From contig NC_064650.1 of the NCBI RefSeq assembly GCF_001723175.1, positions 1,922,001 to 1,986,000 on the forward strand: a stretch of 64,000 nt of DNA, written 5' to 3'. The stretch comes from Penicillium oxalicum. Taxonomy: Eukaryota > Ascomycota > Eurotiomycetes > Eurotiales > Aspergillaceae. Within the stretch, counting starts at the first letter, position 1; each line of letters starts with the position of its first letter. Below the pieces are notes generated by a model. The model was not told the DNA's origin and searched no databases. It worked only from the letters and a program-made list of their open reading frames with translations. Positions 21,870-34,438 of this stretch are shown in pieces. The translations under genes and the position numbers were made by a program.

Positions 21870-24800
21870 ATGCCTCGCTCCTCAACGAAACGTAAAGCCG
21901 AAACGGTGAAGCCGGATACGAATGGTCATACTCTTGACGACGGCCCGACACCCAAGGCAAGTCGTACTGATGAAGTCAATGGACTATCAGTCATCGCAGG
22001 TCAGAGATTTGGGCAGCCGGCCGAGTATATTGATCTTGAGAGCGAGAATTACATTCCTCTCACGCAAGTTGCCGGCGAGGATGAGGATGACGCTGGCGCC
22101 GAGGATCTCGTGCAGTCAACCCAAGGCATAGATGAATCTTCGGAGTCCGGATCGATTCTGTATGGTACGTCAATCGTATTGCTCTCCAACGGAGAACTCT
22201 CCATTGTCGTGTTCAAGGAAGGAAGAAACTGACTAAAGTGGATAGGCAAGATCGATGGAAAGATCGTAGGAGTTCGCTTCTACAGAGGAGTGGCCACTCT
22301 GGGTGAGCATGTTGTTCTTAAAAGGGAGCCCAATAATCAGTACGATCGCAATGCCATCCGTGTGGACAACGTGATGGGTGCTCAGATTGGGCACATCCCA
22401 CGAGGCATGGCTGCAAAACTGGCTCCCTACATGGTGCGTAGGGCCCCCTTCAGGTCTTTCTCTGGGCTGTGCCAGGCGGCTGACCTCTGGTAGGACTCGC
22501 ACGATCTCTCTGTGGAGGGGGTTTTTACGGGTCATAAAGGGCAATTTGAGTGCCCAGTGCAGCTTCGACTCTTTGGAACTAATGATCCAGCGCGGCGAGA
22601 GGACCTCAAGCAGCGGATGCAGAATGACAAGCTACCCGTGAAAGAGTTTAACCAAGTCCAACGAGAGCAAAAGGAACAAGAGACGCAGCGCGCTCAGAAA
22701 ATCAAACAGTCTGAGAAAAATGCTCGAGCTATGGCGCTTGGAAAAGCCGCTCAGCAGTGGCAACTGAATGATAACGCTGCGTTTGTGAACTTGTCCACCC
22801 CCACGGGACTTGCTGAAAGTCAGAGTATTGAACAGCTTCTCGACGAAGCCATCTCCTACAATCCCCGTGATATTAGCAAGGTGGTTGAATCCTTCGGTCA
22901 GAAAGAGGCCGATCTGGAGAAGATGCCCATGGCCCCTTGCCCGCCAGGCCTATCGACCGAGCTACTGCCCTATCAAAGGCAGGGACTTGCATGGATGATC
23001 AGCAAAGAATCTCCTTCTCTGCCAGCGCCAGGCTCGGACGCCATCGTCCAGCTGTGGAAACGTGATGGATCCCGATTTACCAATATTGCAACGAATTATT
23101 CCACTGATAAAGAGCCACCACTGGCAAGCGGCGGCATTCTCGCCGACGATATGGGTCTTGGAAAAACGATCCAAATAATATCTTTGATCATGGCCAATCC
23201 TTCACCACGAACCCCAGCTTCCAGCAAGACGACTCTCATCCTCGCTCCCGTGGGAGTCATGAGCAACTGGCGAAACCAGATCCAGGACCACACTCATAGC
23301 GCGTCTGCGCCAAAAGTTCTCATCTACCACGGATCAGGCAAGAAGGAAAAAGCTAGACTTGCCGAATATGACGTGGTGATCTCCAGCTATGGGGCGCTTG
23401 CCATGGAATTCGAGCCCAATACGAAGACACCCGCCAAAACAGGAATATTCTCTCTGCATTGGCGACGCGTTGTACTGGACGAAGGTCATACTATCCGTAA
23501 CCCTCGCTCCAAGGGTTCACTCGCCGCCACAGCCTTGCGAGCGGACTCTCGTTGGACATTGACTGGCACCCCGATTATCAACACCCTCAAGGATCTTTAC
23601 TCTCAAGTTCGCTTTTTACATTTGTCGGGCGGTATGGAAGATCTCAGCGTATTCAACAGTATTCTGATTCGACCGCTGGCGAATGGAGAGCCGGAGGCCC
23701 GCTTGCTTCTCGAGGCCTTGATGGGCACCATCTGCTTGCGTCGCAGGAAAGATATGAATTTCATCAATTTGCGACTACCCGAAATGACATCGCGTGTGCT
23801 GCGGGTGAAATTCCATGCCCATGAGCTGGAAAAATACAATGCATTCCAGTAAGTGTTCAGTACGCATAAATCTCTTGTGGTGATGATTGGTGCTAACGTA
23901 TGTCCAGGAACGAGGCCAAAGGCGCTCTACTCGAATTCAAAGACAAGGAAGGCAGCTACTCCACATTATTGGAGGTCATTCTTCGTCTTCGTCAAGTCTG
24001 CAATCACTGGGCTCTGTGCAAGAAACGCATTGACAAGCTCATGGGAGATCTTGAAAAATGGAAAGTCCTTCCCCTCACACCAGAGAACATGAAGGCCCTT
24101 CAGGATATGCTGCAAATCCAGATCGAGAGTCAAGAAGCGTGTGCGATTTGTCTCGATAACCTCGAGAATCCAGTGATTACGGCCTGTGCACACGCCTTTT
24201 GCCGTGGGTGCATCGAGCAAGTCATTGAGCGACAGCATAAATGTCCGCTCTGCCGTGCAGATATCAAAGACACGACTGGCCTCGTCTCTCCTGCAGTAGA
24301 AATGGGTGAAGATGCCGAGACGGCCGTTGCTGACCCAGAAAACCCAAGTAGCAAGATTGAGGCACTGATGAAAGTCCTGACTGCGCATGGCCAAGCCCCC
24401 GGTACCAAGACCGTGCTCTTCAGCCAATGGACCTCTTTTCTGGATATCATTGAGCCGCACCTTCAACAACGAGGGATCGAATTCGTACGTATTGACGGCA
24501 AAATGCCATCGGTTAAACGCGACAATTCGATCAATGCTTTCACACACAACCCGAAATACACCGTCCTTCTTGCTAGCCTCAGTGTCTGCAGCGTTGGTCT
24601 CAACCTTGTAGCGGCAAACCAGGTCATTCTTGCAGATAGCTGGTGGGCACCCGCCATTGAAGACCAGGCCGTAGACCGTGTTTATCGCCTCGGTCAGAAA
24701 CGTGAGACTACTGTCTGGCGTCTCGTGATGGAGAACAGCATTGAAGAGCGTGTTCTCGACATCCAAGAGCGTAAGAGACACCTCATGCTTACGGCATTCC

Positions 24801-24871
24801 GGGAGACTGGCAAAAAGAGGGCCGAGAGTACAGCGACTCGCATTGCCGACTTTGAGACACTTTTGAGTTGA
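21870..24871 (+). CDS. HIRAN-SNF2-RING protein (Rad5/HLTF type)
   Basis: Four exons (21870-22164, 22246-22433, 22494-23848, 23908-24871) give 933 residues. Domain order: disordered basic N-terminus; HIRAN domain at about 99-190 (VGVRFYRGVATLGEHVVLKR, NQYDRNAIRV); SNF2 ATPase with Walker A DDMGLGKT at about 380 and Walker B DEGH; C3HC4 RING finger at about 691-730 (CAICLDNLENP, HAFCRGC, CPLC); and helicase C domain with DRVYRLGQ near 890. HIRAN plus SNF2 with a RING between the two helicase lobes is the layout of Rad5 and HLTF, which polyubiquitinate PCNA and remodel stalled replication forks. Fungi often have several Rad5/Rad16-like proteins, so the exact orthologue is open; the short N-terminus points to an HLTF-like member rather than Rad5 itself. 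Confidence 0.9.
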
Positions 24872-25537
24872 GTTGGTGTGAGATAGAGTCAATTTGGGTC
24901 AAAATGTCAATATTTTGTATACATAGACCATCTCTTGCGAGATCCCGCTGTGGTTTTTTTTTTTTGGCCTGCAACATGCTATTCCCAAAAAAGACATCTC
25001 GAGTTGGCTGTCACTCCCACTCACTCTGCATACATCAGACCTTTGCAGCTCAGACCTTAGAAGTTGGGCAAATTTTCCGACAAGGCCATAAATGCACCTA
25101 CGTGAGTACTTGTTTGGAAGCACCGCGAAAACGCAAGGAGCTATCCTGCATTCCAGGGCAGCCTGCTCTCCAGCCCTCGACACCAGAACAAGCGAGAATT
25201 GAAAGATGGAATGGGTAGCAGGGTCGCGGGGGGCAATGATCAATTGAAACGCTTCGTCGTACTACACATGGTGCAGCACGCAGTGGAATGCTAGTTCAAC
25301 CCTTCAGCATTCCAACAAGAGAACAGAACGAGCCCGACCGTACTGATGTTACGAATCGGGACCTTATAGACTATGATCTGAATGTTACCATTCTTCAAGT
25401 CCCGTCGGGGCTGATTTCAAAGGCCTGTCAGTGGGACGTCATGGGAATTCAGCACCAATTAATTCCAACTATTTGGTCTATGTACCCTACTTTGCAGATA
25501 TGACTTGGCCACCCCCATCGGCCCAGATTCAATCGAT
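24872..25537. other. Intergenic between convergent genes
   Basis: 3' flanks of the HLTF-like gene and the GH93-like gene. A T-run lies at about 24955-24964. No gene recognised. Confidence 0.5.
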
Positions 25538-26947
25538 CTATAGATACTTCTCCAAATCCATGACCGTCACAGTCACCTTGTTGGCAGATCCACTCAAGAC
25601 TCCAGCCCCGTTCACGAGCAAATACCTTCCCTTGCCTTCTGAGAGAATTCGCAAGGATCGGGTATAGCTGTGCGGCTCTGGAGATTGAATCTCCGTCCAC
25701 TCACCCCGGCCTAGATTCTTGTTGATGAACAAAGTACCCTGGGTCCCGGAGCTGGCAATGATAGTTCCGTGTCGACCACCATATGGAGTCCACACCACAT
25801 ACGGCGAAGAAGTTGGCTGAGTGCCGCTGGAGACGACCAATTTGTGGTGTTCGGCGGCGGCGAACGATTCCGGGTCGGAGGAAAGCCGGTAGTAGATTGG
25901 GAAAGAGTAGTCGGATGTGTTGAAGAAGGAGCCGTATTCATAGATGTAGATGTATTCCCCGTTGGGAAGCTAATTGCAGTGGGGTTTAGTTTGCGAGTCT
26001 GCTCAGATAGATGCCCTGGTCTGAGGGGTCATGAAAGGTGCAAGTAAACTCGACGTACCTTGGTCACAATAGGCATCCCCGGTCGATCAGTGTATGTGGG
26101 GTACGCACTTGGTACACCGAATTATGTTAGTTAATCTGATGGTGATCATTTCGCAGGCGGAAAATCTGTATGAATGGGAAATCTTACACATCATCAACGA
26201 CGGGTCCCCACGACTTCAGATCCGTCGAGACTTGGTGAACGAGTTTCTGTCCGTAGGTGGCATTATCCCGTTGATCCGAGTAGTAGCAGATCAACTTGCC
26301 CTTACTAGCGAGCCATGAAGAGATGCGTGTCAGCTTGCTGTAGGTCCCACTCTCCGAGATCGCGCCCCCCCGAGGAGGTAGATTCGGGACACTCACTGAG
26401 CAAACAAAAAGGGCTCCCAGACGGGCGTCAGCCCGTTATTTGGAAGTGCCTCCCCTCCAGAGGCAATGTGGCTCACAAACTTCCAACTCGCCCCGTCGTC
26501 CTGCGAAGCATAAAGATCCAGCTGTGTCGTCGAGAGATCGGTGGGTATACTATTGCCCGCCAACAGTAGCGTACCCTTCTTGAACGAGCCTACGCGCTCA
26601 GGGAGATAGTACAAGAAGGGCTGATAGCGCAGCCCAAGGCCGTTGGCCGTATCCTGGACCTTGGAAACCTCCGACCATGTCTTTCCCAGATCTTTGGAGC
26701 GGTAGATGGGGAAGTACACGAGTGGTGGCTCGGGAGAGTAATTCTCCCATGTCGCCAGGAGATCGCCGTTGGGGAGCTGTTCGTTGCGGGCGTACAGTGT
26801 ACGAGGAATGTTATAGTCCGAGGGAGGCGTAAATATGGTGGTTTCTGCAAGAGCCGATGGTGATTTCGAGGATAAATCCCTGGGAAGAGTGGCTGCCGCG
26901 GCAGCTCCCCCAGCCAAGAGGACGAGAGTGTGGACGCTGAACTTCAT
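25538..26947 (-). CDS. Secreted GH93-like glycoside hydrolase (BNR/sialidase fold)
   Basis: Four exons (26947-26397, 26304-26188, 26107-26059, 25969-25538) give 382 residues. A signal peptide is clear: MKFSVHTLVLLAGGAAAAA. The body shows beta-propeller features, including an Asp-box (SKDLGKTW) and a second similar motif (SQDDGASW), and landmarks such as LPNGDLLATWENYSPEPP, GKLICYYSDQRD, AYPTYTDRPGMPIV and LPNGEYIYIYEYG. These fit family GH93, known for exo-arabinanases that release arabinobiose from arabinan. For the second exon I chose the acceptor giving EPFLFAHKGKLICYYSD; a nearer acceptor (after CTACAG) adds 13 residues between FLFAH and KGKL and interrupts the family run. The role in arabinan breakdown is inferred from the family. 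Confidence 0.8.
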
Positions 26948-28253
26948 CGCGATTCAGCTGAAATATTTATGATGCGATAGCCCGTCTCCAAGGGTTGACT
27001 ACTCTGTGGAAGTGAATTGACCTCATGCGCTCTTATAGTACTCACAGTGCCAATCAATGACCCTAATTCGACCCGTCCATGCTCACCTTGGGTGAGGTCA
27101 TGTCATGCATGCATGCTCTTAGCCTCATCCCGCCGGAGTTTATCCACGTCGATTTGTGGAGGAGGGGGGGCCAAGTCATTTCCATCAATGGCGGGACTGC
27201 AAACGAGAAGATCGCCGGCATGACGCCTGCAAAGGGTAGGCTGGTCGGACGCAGATCATCCAGTAAGAACCTAAAGTTTGTTCACCATCAAAAGTCGGTG
27301 CTTACGGACGACGGAGCCATTGTGAAGTTGGAGGTTCTGGAGTGAAGAGCCAAGAACCTCGGGTACATTCAATGTCGGAGTTTCGGGTAATTAGGAACAC
27401 CACCTCAACTCAAGCTGCAAAACATCTTGTTAGGCAAAATGTGGGGTTCGAAATTGTCGGCATTATAATGGAGAAAGAGAAAAAAAAGAAGGCTCACAAG
27501 GTTTGGGGTGGGAAGATGGATGAACTTCGGAACAAGTTGGGGTTCTTGACAAGACCAACACGCTCTCACCCAAGTTCCACAGTCTCGTTGTCTAGTAGAC
27601 ACATGGTTTTCCGGTGCGTCGGATCAAAGAAGAATTTACAGGAAGACTGGATAAGGGATTCATGTCTTCCGCCTCTGATCTACAGGCAATTTCCTTGCCG
27701 CGGTCTCTACTAGCTGTCTGAACATCGAGAGACCAGGGAGGCATGACTCTGTAGGTCTAGAAATACCAAGACAGCAGCCGAAAGCTAGGCGAAGACTAAG
27801 TCAAGACCCTTGTTAGCGGTGTGATCCAGTTCAAATGTGTCGATGATTCGTTACGATCGACTTCCAAACGTTTGCGTGCTAAGTGTGGATTGCACCCGAA
27901 CAATGGTTGTTTTTTTTTGTTTGTTTTTGCCTTGGAAGGAGATCTGATTCGAAGACAAAGGCGTCACTCGGGTCCGTAAAGTGAACTAGCAAAGCCAATC
28001 CAAAACATGATAGTTCGCCCAGAGGCAGGAATCAATTCCAACTGGCCTCAATGATAAGAGGCCTGATGATGAACGGCCGGAGAGTGAGAATTTTTAAATA
28101 CAGCTAAGAAGTGGTGATCGCGATAGGGGGTATCAATCGTACTGGGAACAAGAAAACAAGAATGAAAAGTAACGTCATACAAGGGGTGAAAAAGGTGCAA
28201 AGAGTACTTGCTGCAAACAAATCACGAGACTGGGTAAGACATGAGCAATTGCC
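26948..28253. other. Intergenic: promoter of GH93-like gene and 3' flank of SNF2 gene
   Basis: No gene supported. Just upstream of the glycosidase is a GCATGCATGC palindrome (about 27107-27116) and, on the minus strand, GGCTAA at 27119-27124 (see separate entry). The open frame 27079-27345 has no recognisable family. Confidence 0.45.
27119..27124 (-). promoter_or_regulatory. Possible XlnR-type site upstream of the GH93-like gene
   Basis: GGCTAA on the coding strand of the glycosidase, about 172 bp before its ATG. It matches the GGCTAR core bound by XlnR, and AraR sites are similar. Six bases occur often by chance, so this is only suggestive. Confidence 0.25.
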
Positions 28254-31200
28254 TTATTCGATGTCACTGTCGTCGCTGAAATCCAGAGTGAAGCATGTGT
28301 TGAAGTCCAGAGGCGGATTCGCGGCGACATTTGGAGAGAGATGGTCCCGGTTGTGGGGATCATCGCCTCGCGCCGTTGACTGATTTTGTGCAGACGCCTT
28401 CGTCTCCCATGGGTAATTCGGAATGGAAGGGTCAGGAACCTCAATCGCAGAGGTCGTAAGCGACTGCCCAGGTCCGCTTTCCTTCTGCACCGCGGAAGAC
28501 CCAGCGCCAAGGAAAGAGCCAGCTGTATTATCTCCCGATACTTCCCGGACAAGGCTTTGGAATAGCTTCGCGGCTTCTTTCGGGTCCATAGCCGAGAAGT
28601 GTCGTCGGCTCAAGTCAACAGGCTGGCCCGTGTGAGGGCGACTGGTATCATGGCTTTGCAAATTTCGTGGTCCAGGATTTCTCAAGTCAACTTCCGGTCG
28701 TCCAGCAGGAGCATTGGTGGCCGGTGGAGGCGGCAGTCGATGACGGTCTTGAGAGGACAGGTGTGAACGCACAGGTAGAGTCTGGCCTGGCGCTGGATGC
28801 AGCGAAAGTGGCGATTCATCATCAATCACAATTACTTCGTTGCCTGCTGGAACCACGAATGCTCGTCTGTTGTCTGGATTCGCGGTTAATTGCGGCGGGT
28901 CGGGGTGTGGCTGGTGAGGAAATTGGGGCGGCTCAGTGTGCGAAAGACCTCCAGAAGACCCAATCACGTTAGTGGCAGAGGGAAATGGTACGAGTTGCAT
29001 ATCGCTTCTTCTCTGAGTACTGAAGGGATTTTCAGTAGCAGTGCTCAGAGGGCCGAGTCCACGGTTGGGGGGCCCAAGAAATCCACCAGCCGGTCCGATC
29101 AGCTGAGAGGGTCTCGTTTGTTGTGGCTGGGGGGCCATGGCTGCTGTCGACCGTTGCAACCGTTCTTGAATCTCTCTCTTCCTCATCTCTACCCGATATG
29201 CTGCTGGATCAGACCGTTTTAGACGCTCCATTGCGAGTTCATCCTCAACTTGACGGCTTTCTTCCATGGTCAGGCGATCATTTTCGTTGTCGCGAATGTG
29301 TGACAACTTGGCATTGAGGATGATATCACGGTACTCTCCTTGCAGCAGCCGATCAAGAACTTTTGCATCCCATCCAAGTGCCTCATGCTCATTTTGTTTC
29401 TCCACATCATGCACATGAGCAAGATACGTGGCCGTCTTGCGGGAGCTCTCTCGAACAACGGTTTTCTTATCCACCACGCGGACGGCAAGCTGTCGCTTGT
29501 AGACGGCATTGTTAAAGATAAACTCCTCAAAGGTGCCCCCAGCCACGAAGCGATAGACAAAGACAGGCTTCTTTTGGCCCAGACGATAGGCACGCCCTAC
29601 GGCCTGCTCCTCCCACATGGGATTGAAGAGGAAATCGAAGATCACCACACGGTTTGCACCGAACATGTTGAGGCCAACTCCACCAGCACGAGTCGAAATC
29701 AAAAAGATGCTGACGTTGCTATCAGAATTGAAATTCTTCACAGCTTTTTGCCTCTCAGACCCAGGTACACTTCCGTCAAGGCGCTGATAGGACCGGCCAC
29801 GTTTCTTGAGCATGTGGTCAAGAAAATTCATCGTCGGGATACTTTGAGTGAAGATGAGCGTTTTATCGCCAGCCTCGGCGCAGAGATCAAGGATCTTATC
29901 CAGCAGTGTTGCCCGATGGGACAACGCAATATCTCGAATGTCGGGGTATTTTCGGAAGAGATTATCCATTCGGGAAGCCAAGTCACTGGGAAGGCCCGCT
30001 TCTTGAATGGAGTCCGGTAGAATCGATTGAGACTCTTCTTGATCTCTCAATCGATCGGCCAGCTTTTCGTAGAATGGAAACGGGTGATTGCAGCAAAGCT
30101 GCATGATGGCAAGCCATGACCACAGCCTCATGCTGGCATCCGTCTGGCCAGATTGAGCGCAATCCACAAACAAATTGTAGGCGTCTCTTTGCAGTTCCGT
30201 CAAAGGGACCGTAATCACAAATTCCGTCTTAGGTGGCAAGTCACCGGCAAGGACAGAGGTATCGGCACGGAGCACTTTAGGGGCCAAGATTCCGTTCAGA
30301 AGCTGCAGGGCGACCAAACTCTCTCGTTGTTCCATTCTGGTACTGTCAATGTAAGACCCTGCCTGGATGGGTTCCATGAACTTCTTTTTGAAAGTTGCTG
30401 GATCCTCTAAATAACCCGGCGCAACCCAGTCCACCATTTGATAATATTCAAAGAGCTGGTTGGACAGCGGGGAGCCCGTCAAAGCAATTCGGCTCGTTGA
30501 CTTAATTTGGGAAACTATTTGTGAAATAGCCGATTTGCCGCTCTTCAGCCGGTGAGCTTCATCTGCGACGACAATGTTGGTTTTCTCAAGCAGACAATTC
30601 TCCACGTATCCATGGTCTTCGGTACTTAGAATGGCGGGTTTGTTGAGAATGAGAATCCGGAGCATGTCGTAGCTCATGATGAGCACACCACCATTCCTGT
30701 CCCATTCTCCAACCACGTCCAGCCTGTCCATGACCTGAAGGTCCCTTCGTTGGTGACGGGTAGCGATCTGCAGGATGGGCCCCAGGTTGTGATCGCTGGG
30801 CATCCACATGTTGAACTCGTCCACCCAATTCTGAACAACAGAAGACGGGCACAAGATCAGGGTTTGGGAGCGGTGGAACCGCTTCGGAATCTGTTTTCTA
30901 ACATTGGGGTCCTCAGAGATAGCTGCGGCAGCGATCGTTGTGAGAAGTGAAACGCTATTCAGCGGTTAGCAATTACACAAGGCCAACGATGTGAGTCAGC
31001 AGAGGCTTACACTTGAAATGATTTCCCCAAACCCATGACGTGGGCAAGCAAGCAACCTTGCTGATTGTCCGCCTCAATCAACTCTCGCCACATGAATTGG
31101 ATACCAGTCAACTGGTGAGGCTTAACGAAGCGCCCGAGTTGGGGATGCAAATAGATCACTGGTTCTTTGAATGTCACTGCTTGTTTTTCAGGGTCACTGT

Positions 31201-33880
31201 TGCTTAGGCCTTTGCTTTCGAGTTGCCTTCTGAGTCGCTCGCGGGCTCGTTCCTGTATTACTTGGCGCCTCTGAGCGTCCTTCTGCATATTGCTCAGTGG
31301 CCGTGAGCTATGGGACTTCGATCGCTCTTTTTTGCTAGGCTTCCTTTTCCTCTTGCGAGCTTTTCTGTCAGGAGCTTCCGCTTCAGAAGGACCAGTATCG
31401 GCTAGTTGAAGAGGTCTCTGTCGACGAATCCAGACTTTGTAGGACAGATAAAGGGTTTTCAGCCTGTGAAAAAATGTGAGGAACATCGATAGATCCAGGT
31501 CCTCAGAGAGAGCATCTAGAGCTTTCGTCAACAAGCTCCTTTCGATGCCCGCAGACTCCAACATTTTCCCACTGTGCCAAGAAACGAAGTAGGCAGCCAA
31601 CCGCATCCCTGGTTCGCTCTCCTCTTCAGTTCTCTTGTGAAAATGAGATTGATTTTGGAGCATAGCACTCAGTGCGGCGTCAACTTCCTCTATGTACACA
31701 GGGTCCATGAGGTCTTCCAAATACTGCCCAAAAAGCTCATTCTTATCGGCTGGGAGAAGCGACAATTGCTTCACCAGCACCCAAAGGCGGTTTCCTGCGG
31801 AATCAATCATGTCCCAGCTCATGTCCGAAACCATGTCAAAAAGATCGATGTCATCCAGACTCGGGCTAGCCTTTATAGCCATGCTGACTGACGTTAGCAG
31901 TCGGTCCCGCGAAGCAGCGGCAGCAGCATTATCATCATCATCATCGTCATCATTGATTTCGTCTTTCGAGTCGGACAATCTAAGAGTGAGATTTAGCTCT
32001 GAGGCGGGAGAGCACTTATCGGCCGGGTTAAGAGGCGGCGTCTGTATCATGTCCAGATCCATGTTGACATCAATATCCCGGGGAGAATCAGCCGAGAATG
32101 TTGAATTTTGATCTGCATCCTCAATCTGCACAAGGTCCACATGATGGGATTTCTCAGAAGAGGGCGAGGATGAGTCAAGCCGCATGACATCAAGAATTGG
32201 AGGACGAGGCTGCGGGGTTGAATGACGGTGATCATTTGCACTGGGCTCCTCGAGAGAAGGGCGATGCCTGGTCTCGTCAGGGGACTTCTGGTCATCACAA
32301 AGGTCTTTGCTCATCATTCGTTGCCTCTTTTTCACAGAGGAGGGCTCGTTACTCTCGTCGGCCAAGAAAGAAGACTCAGTCTTTGCATTGGGATCCAGGC
32401 TCATGGACTGAATGGTTAGCCGGTGCTGGATGTCACACCCAGATTCCGGAGATGATTCTCCCCCCATAGAGCCGTAGTGAACAGAGGAGGCTTCATCATC
32501 ATCCACGATCCAATCGGATTCTAATTCAGAAGTGACCGCGGAGCTGGATCCAGAGCCCAATGACTCCTCGTCTGCATCGAGAACACGCCGTTTTCGAGGT
32601 TGAGATCTCCTGGGCAAGGGGGTTCCTGGAGGCGGACAGGTAGGCAATGCAAAAATGTCCACTTTCCACTTTTGCAGACAAATCTCATCGAGCGTCGGTT
32701 CCATGACACGGCAACCGTCATGCAAGGCGGTAGACGATGTGTATCCGGCCTCGATGAGCATTTTCTTCATGGCCTTGAGCCGGATGGCCAACCTCTGCTG
32801 AGTTTTGAGCGCATCCTCCCTGTAAGCCGTCCCAGCAGCCTTCTCATGGCCTAAGTTCCAGACCAAATTGGCGTTTTGCTGGTGCTTCGGCCGTTGTTTC
32901 TCCATCCAAATCTTGCCGTGCTGCTCAATAAAAGCTGAGAAGACATTTTCACATTCTGCACTTGACAATTTACGCTCTGTAGCCCAAGGAACATCTACAT
33001 CCTCAATTTCCTCTTCCTCTTCCAGCTCTTTCAGAGTTTCTTCGTCAAGTTCGTGGTCAGACTCACCGTACAATGGCTCAACTTGACCGTCATCCTTGTA
33101 CTTTTCGAGCAATTGATCAAAGAAGTCTTTGCCTTTGGAGGTATCCGGCCGACTGGGAAGTGAAAATGGATTCACGTGATCCGTCAAATCTTCCGTGATG
33201 ATTAATTCACGTGTAAAGCGAAGCGGAGTGGAGAGTGAGGCACCGTGATCTTTGTCCTGGTGCCTAGATCCCGTTGCAGTGAGGACCTGATCCTCGGGGA
33301 GAGCAGACGGTGAGGATGCACGGTGCCGATCTTCTAATGATGACTGACCGGCTTCACGGAAGGCATCTTCCACTTTTCGGGCCTGTAATTCTGTCACCAG
33401 GGTTGGCGCAATCCTGCGTTTCTCTTTGATGCCCGTAGATGGTGGCATCGTGTTGGGAACAGCAGGCGGAGGGGAGGCTCGTGATTGAGCGGAAATGGAA
33501 GGTGTGCTGGAGAAGGAATTGGAGGCCAGTGAGTGGTCTGGCTGTCCGAGCAAGAGAGACTGAGGAGCGGTGGAAGAGGGGGTGTCGTGCTTGAGTTGAT
33601 ACTTATGAGATCGAGACCGTAGCCACTTGATAGCTCTAAGCAAGCTGCTGCGGTGGCCTAAAGATTTGATCCCAAGATCTTCTTTCAGTGCCTGGTTGTC
33701 GACATCATTCAAGAGCACTTCCCCAGTGATATCATTATCACAAAGAGCAGGCTCAAGTGTAGAACGATCTGGTCTTGGAGCAGTAGGAGAGTCAGTCCAC
33801 GGAGCTTCCTGTGGATTGCACAAGAATGCAACAACTTCTGTGACTCCCCAGTCCATTGGATCAGAGTTTTCCCTGGACAT
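28254..33880 (-). CDS. Large ATRX/Rad54-like SNF2 protein with N-terminal SAM-like domain
   Basis: Two exons (33880-31011, 30954-28254) give 1856 residues. A SAM-like fold is likely at about 10-95 (VVAFLCNP through LLNDVDNQALKEDLGIKSLG). A long disordered, acidic and serine-rich region follows, then a basic coiled segment, then the SNF2 motor: QLTGIQFMWRELIE, Walker A HVMGLGKS near 950, DEAH box VVADEAHRLKSG near 1087, and helicase C with GGVGLNMFGANRVV and GRAYRLGQKKPV near 1400. The tail is glutamine/proline-rich and acidic. Motor details (AHVMGLGK and a wide gap before the DEAH box) suit the ATRX/ARIP4 branch of Rad54-like proteins. Neurospora SAD-6, needed to detect unpaired DNA in meiotic silencing, belongs to the same Rad54-like group and may be the orthologue; that is inference. 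It shares a 558-bp divergent region with gsh2. Confidence 0.82.
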
Positions 33881-34438
33881 GATCGAAAGAATCCAGCGGG
33901 GGGCCTTTAACAGTCAGCATATTATTGAAGACTGAACATGCGTTCTTAGGTGAAACTTACCGCAAGTGCTGGCCCCCGTCGCGTAGCCTTCTTTCAAGCC
34001 CTAATGAACCAAAGTTCCGCGTCAGAGAGATGTGAGTGCTTCTGTACTTATGGTGCGTGTAGATTCATGAGTTACGAAGGTTGTGGCACTCAGAACGCGT
34101 GTGATATTCATAAAAGAAAGAATTGATTACCTTTTTCGACAACATCGATATTCTGCTGGCCTTGAGGGCGAGCGGTGGAGCGATATAAAGGCGGGTGGAT
34201 GGGCGGTCGGACGGGCGGTCTGCACCCAAGCTCTTGATACGCTTCTTTGCATGCTTCAGTTTGCGGGATGTGCCGAAGCAGGTGGGGTTAGGTAGCACGT
34301 TAGAATGCTGATAAATCATGGAGGGGCTCCGGCGATAAAGCTGTTGGAGAATTGAGCTGCTGCATCATGCCGCGATGATCTTCTTGTATGATCAAATCTT
34401 CGGCCACATCCATTCTACAGACTGTTCGACCCAACGTG
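33881..34438. promoter_or_regulatory. Divergent promoter between SNF2 gene and glutathione synthetase gene
   Basis: 558 bp. It contains a short direct repeat of GGCGGTC at about 34203-34222 (two copies 12 bp apart). No clear Yap1-type site (TTACTAA or TGACTCA) was seen by eye near the glutathione synthetase start. Confidence 0.4.

Noticed and set aside
27079..27345. 88-codon frame upstream of the GH93-like gene
   Set aside because: No family resemblance, and it covers the probable promoter.
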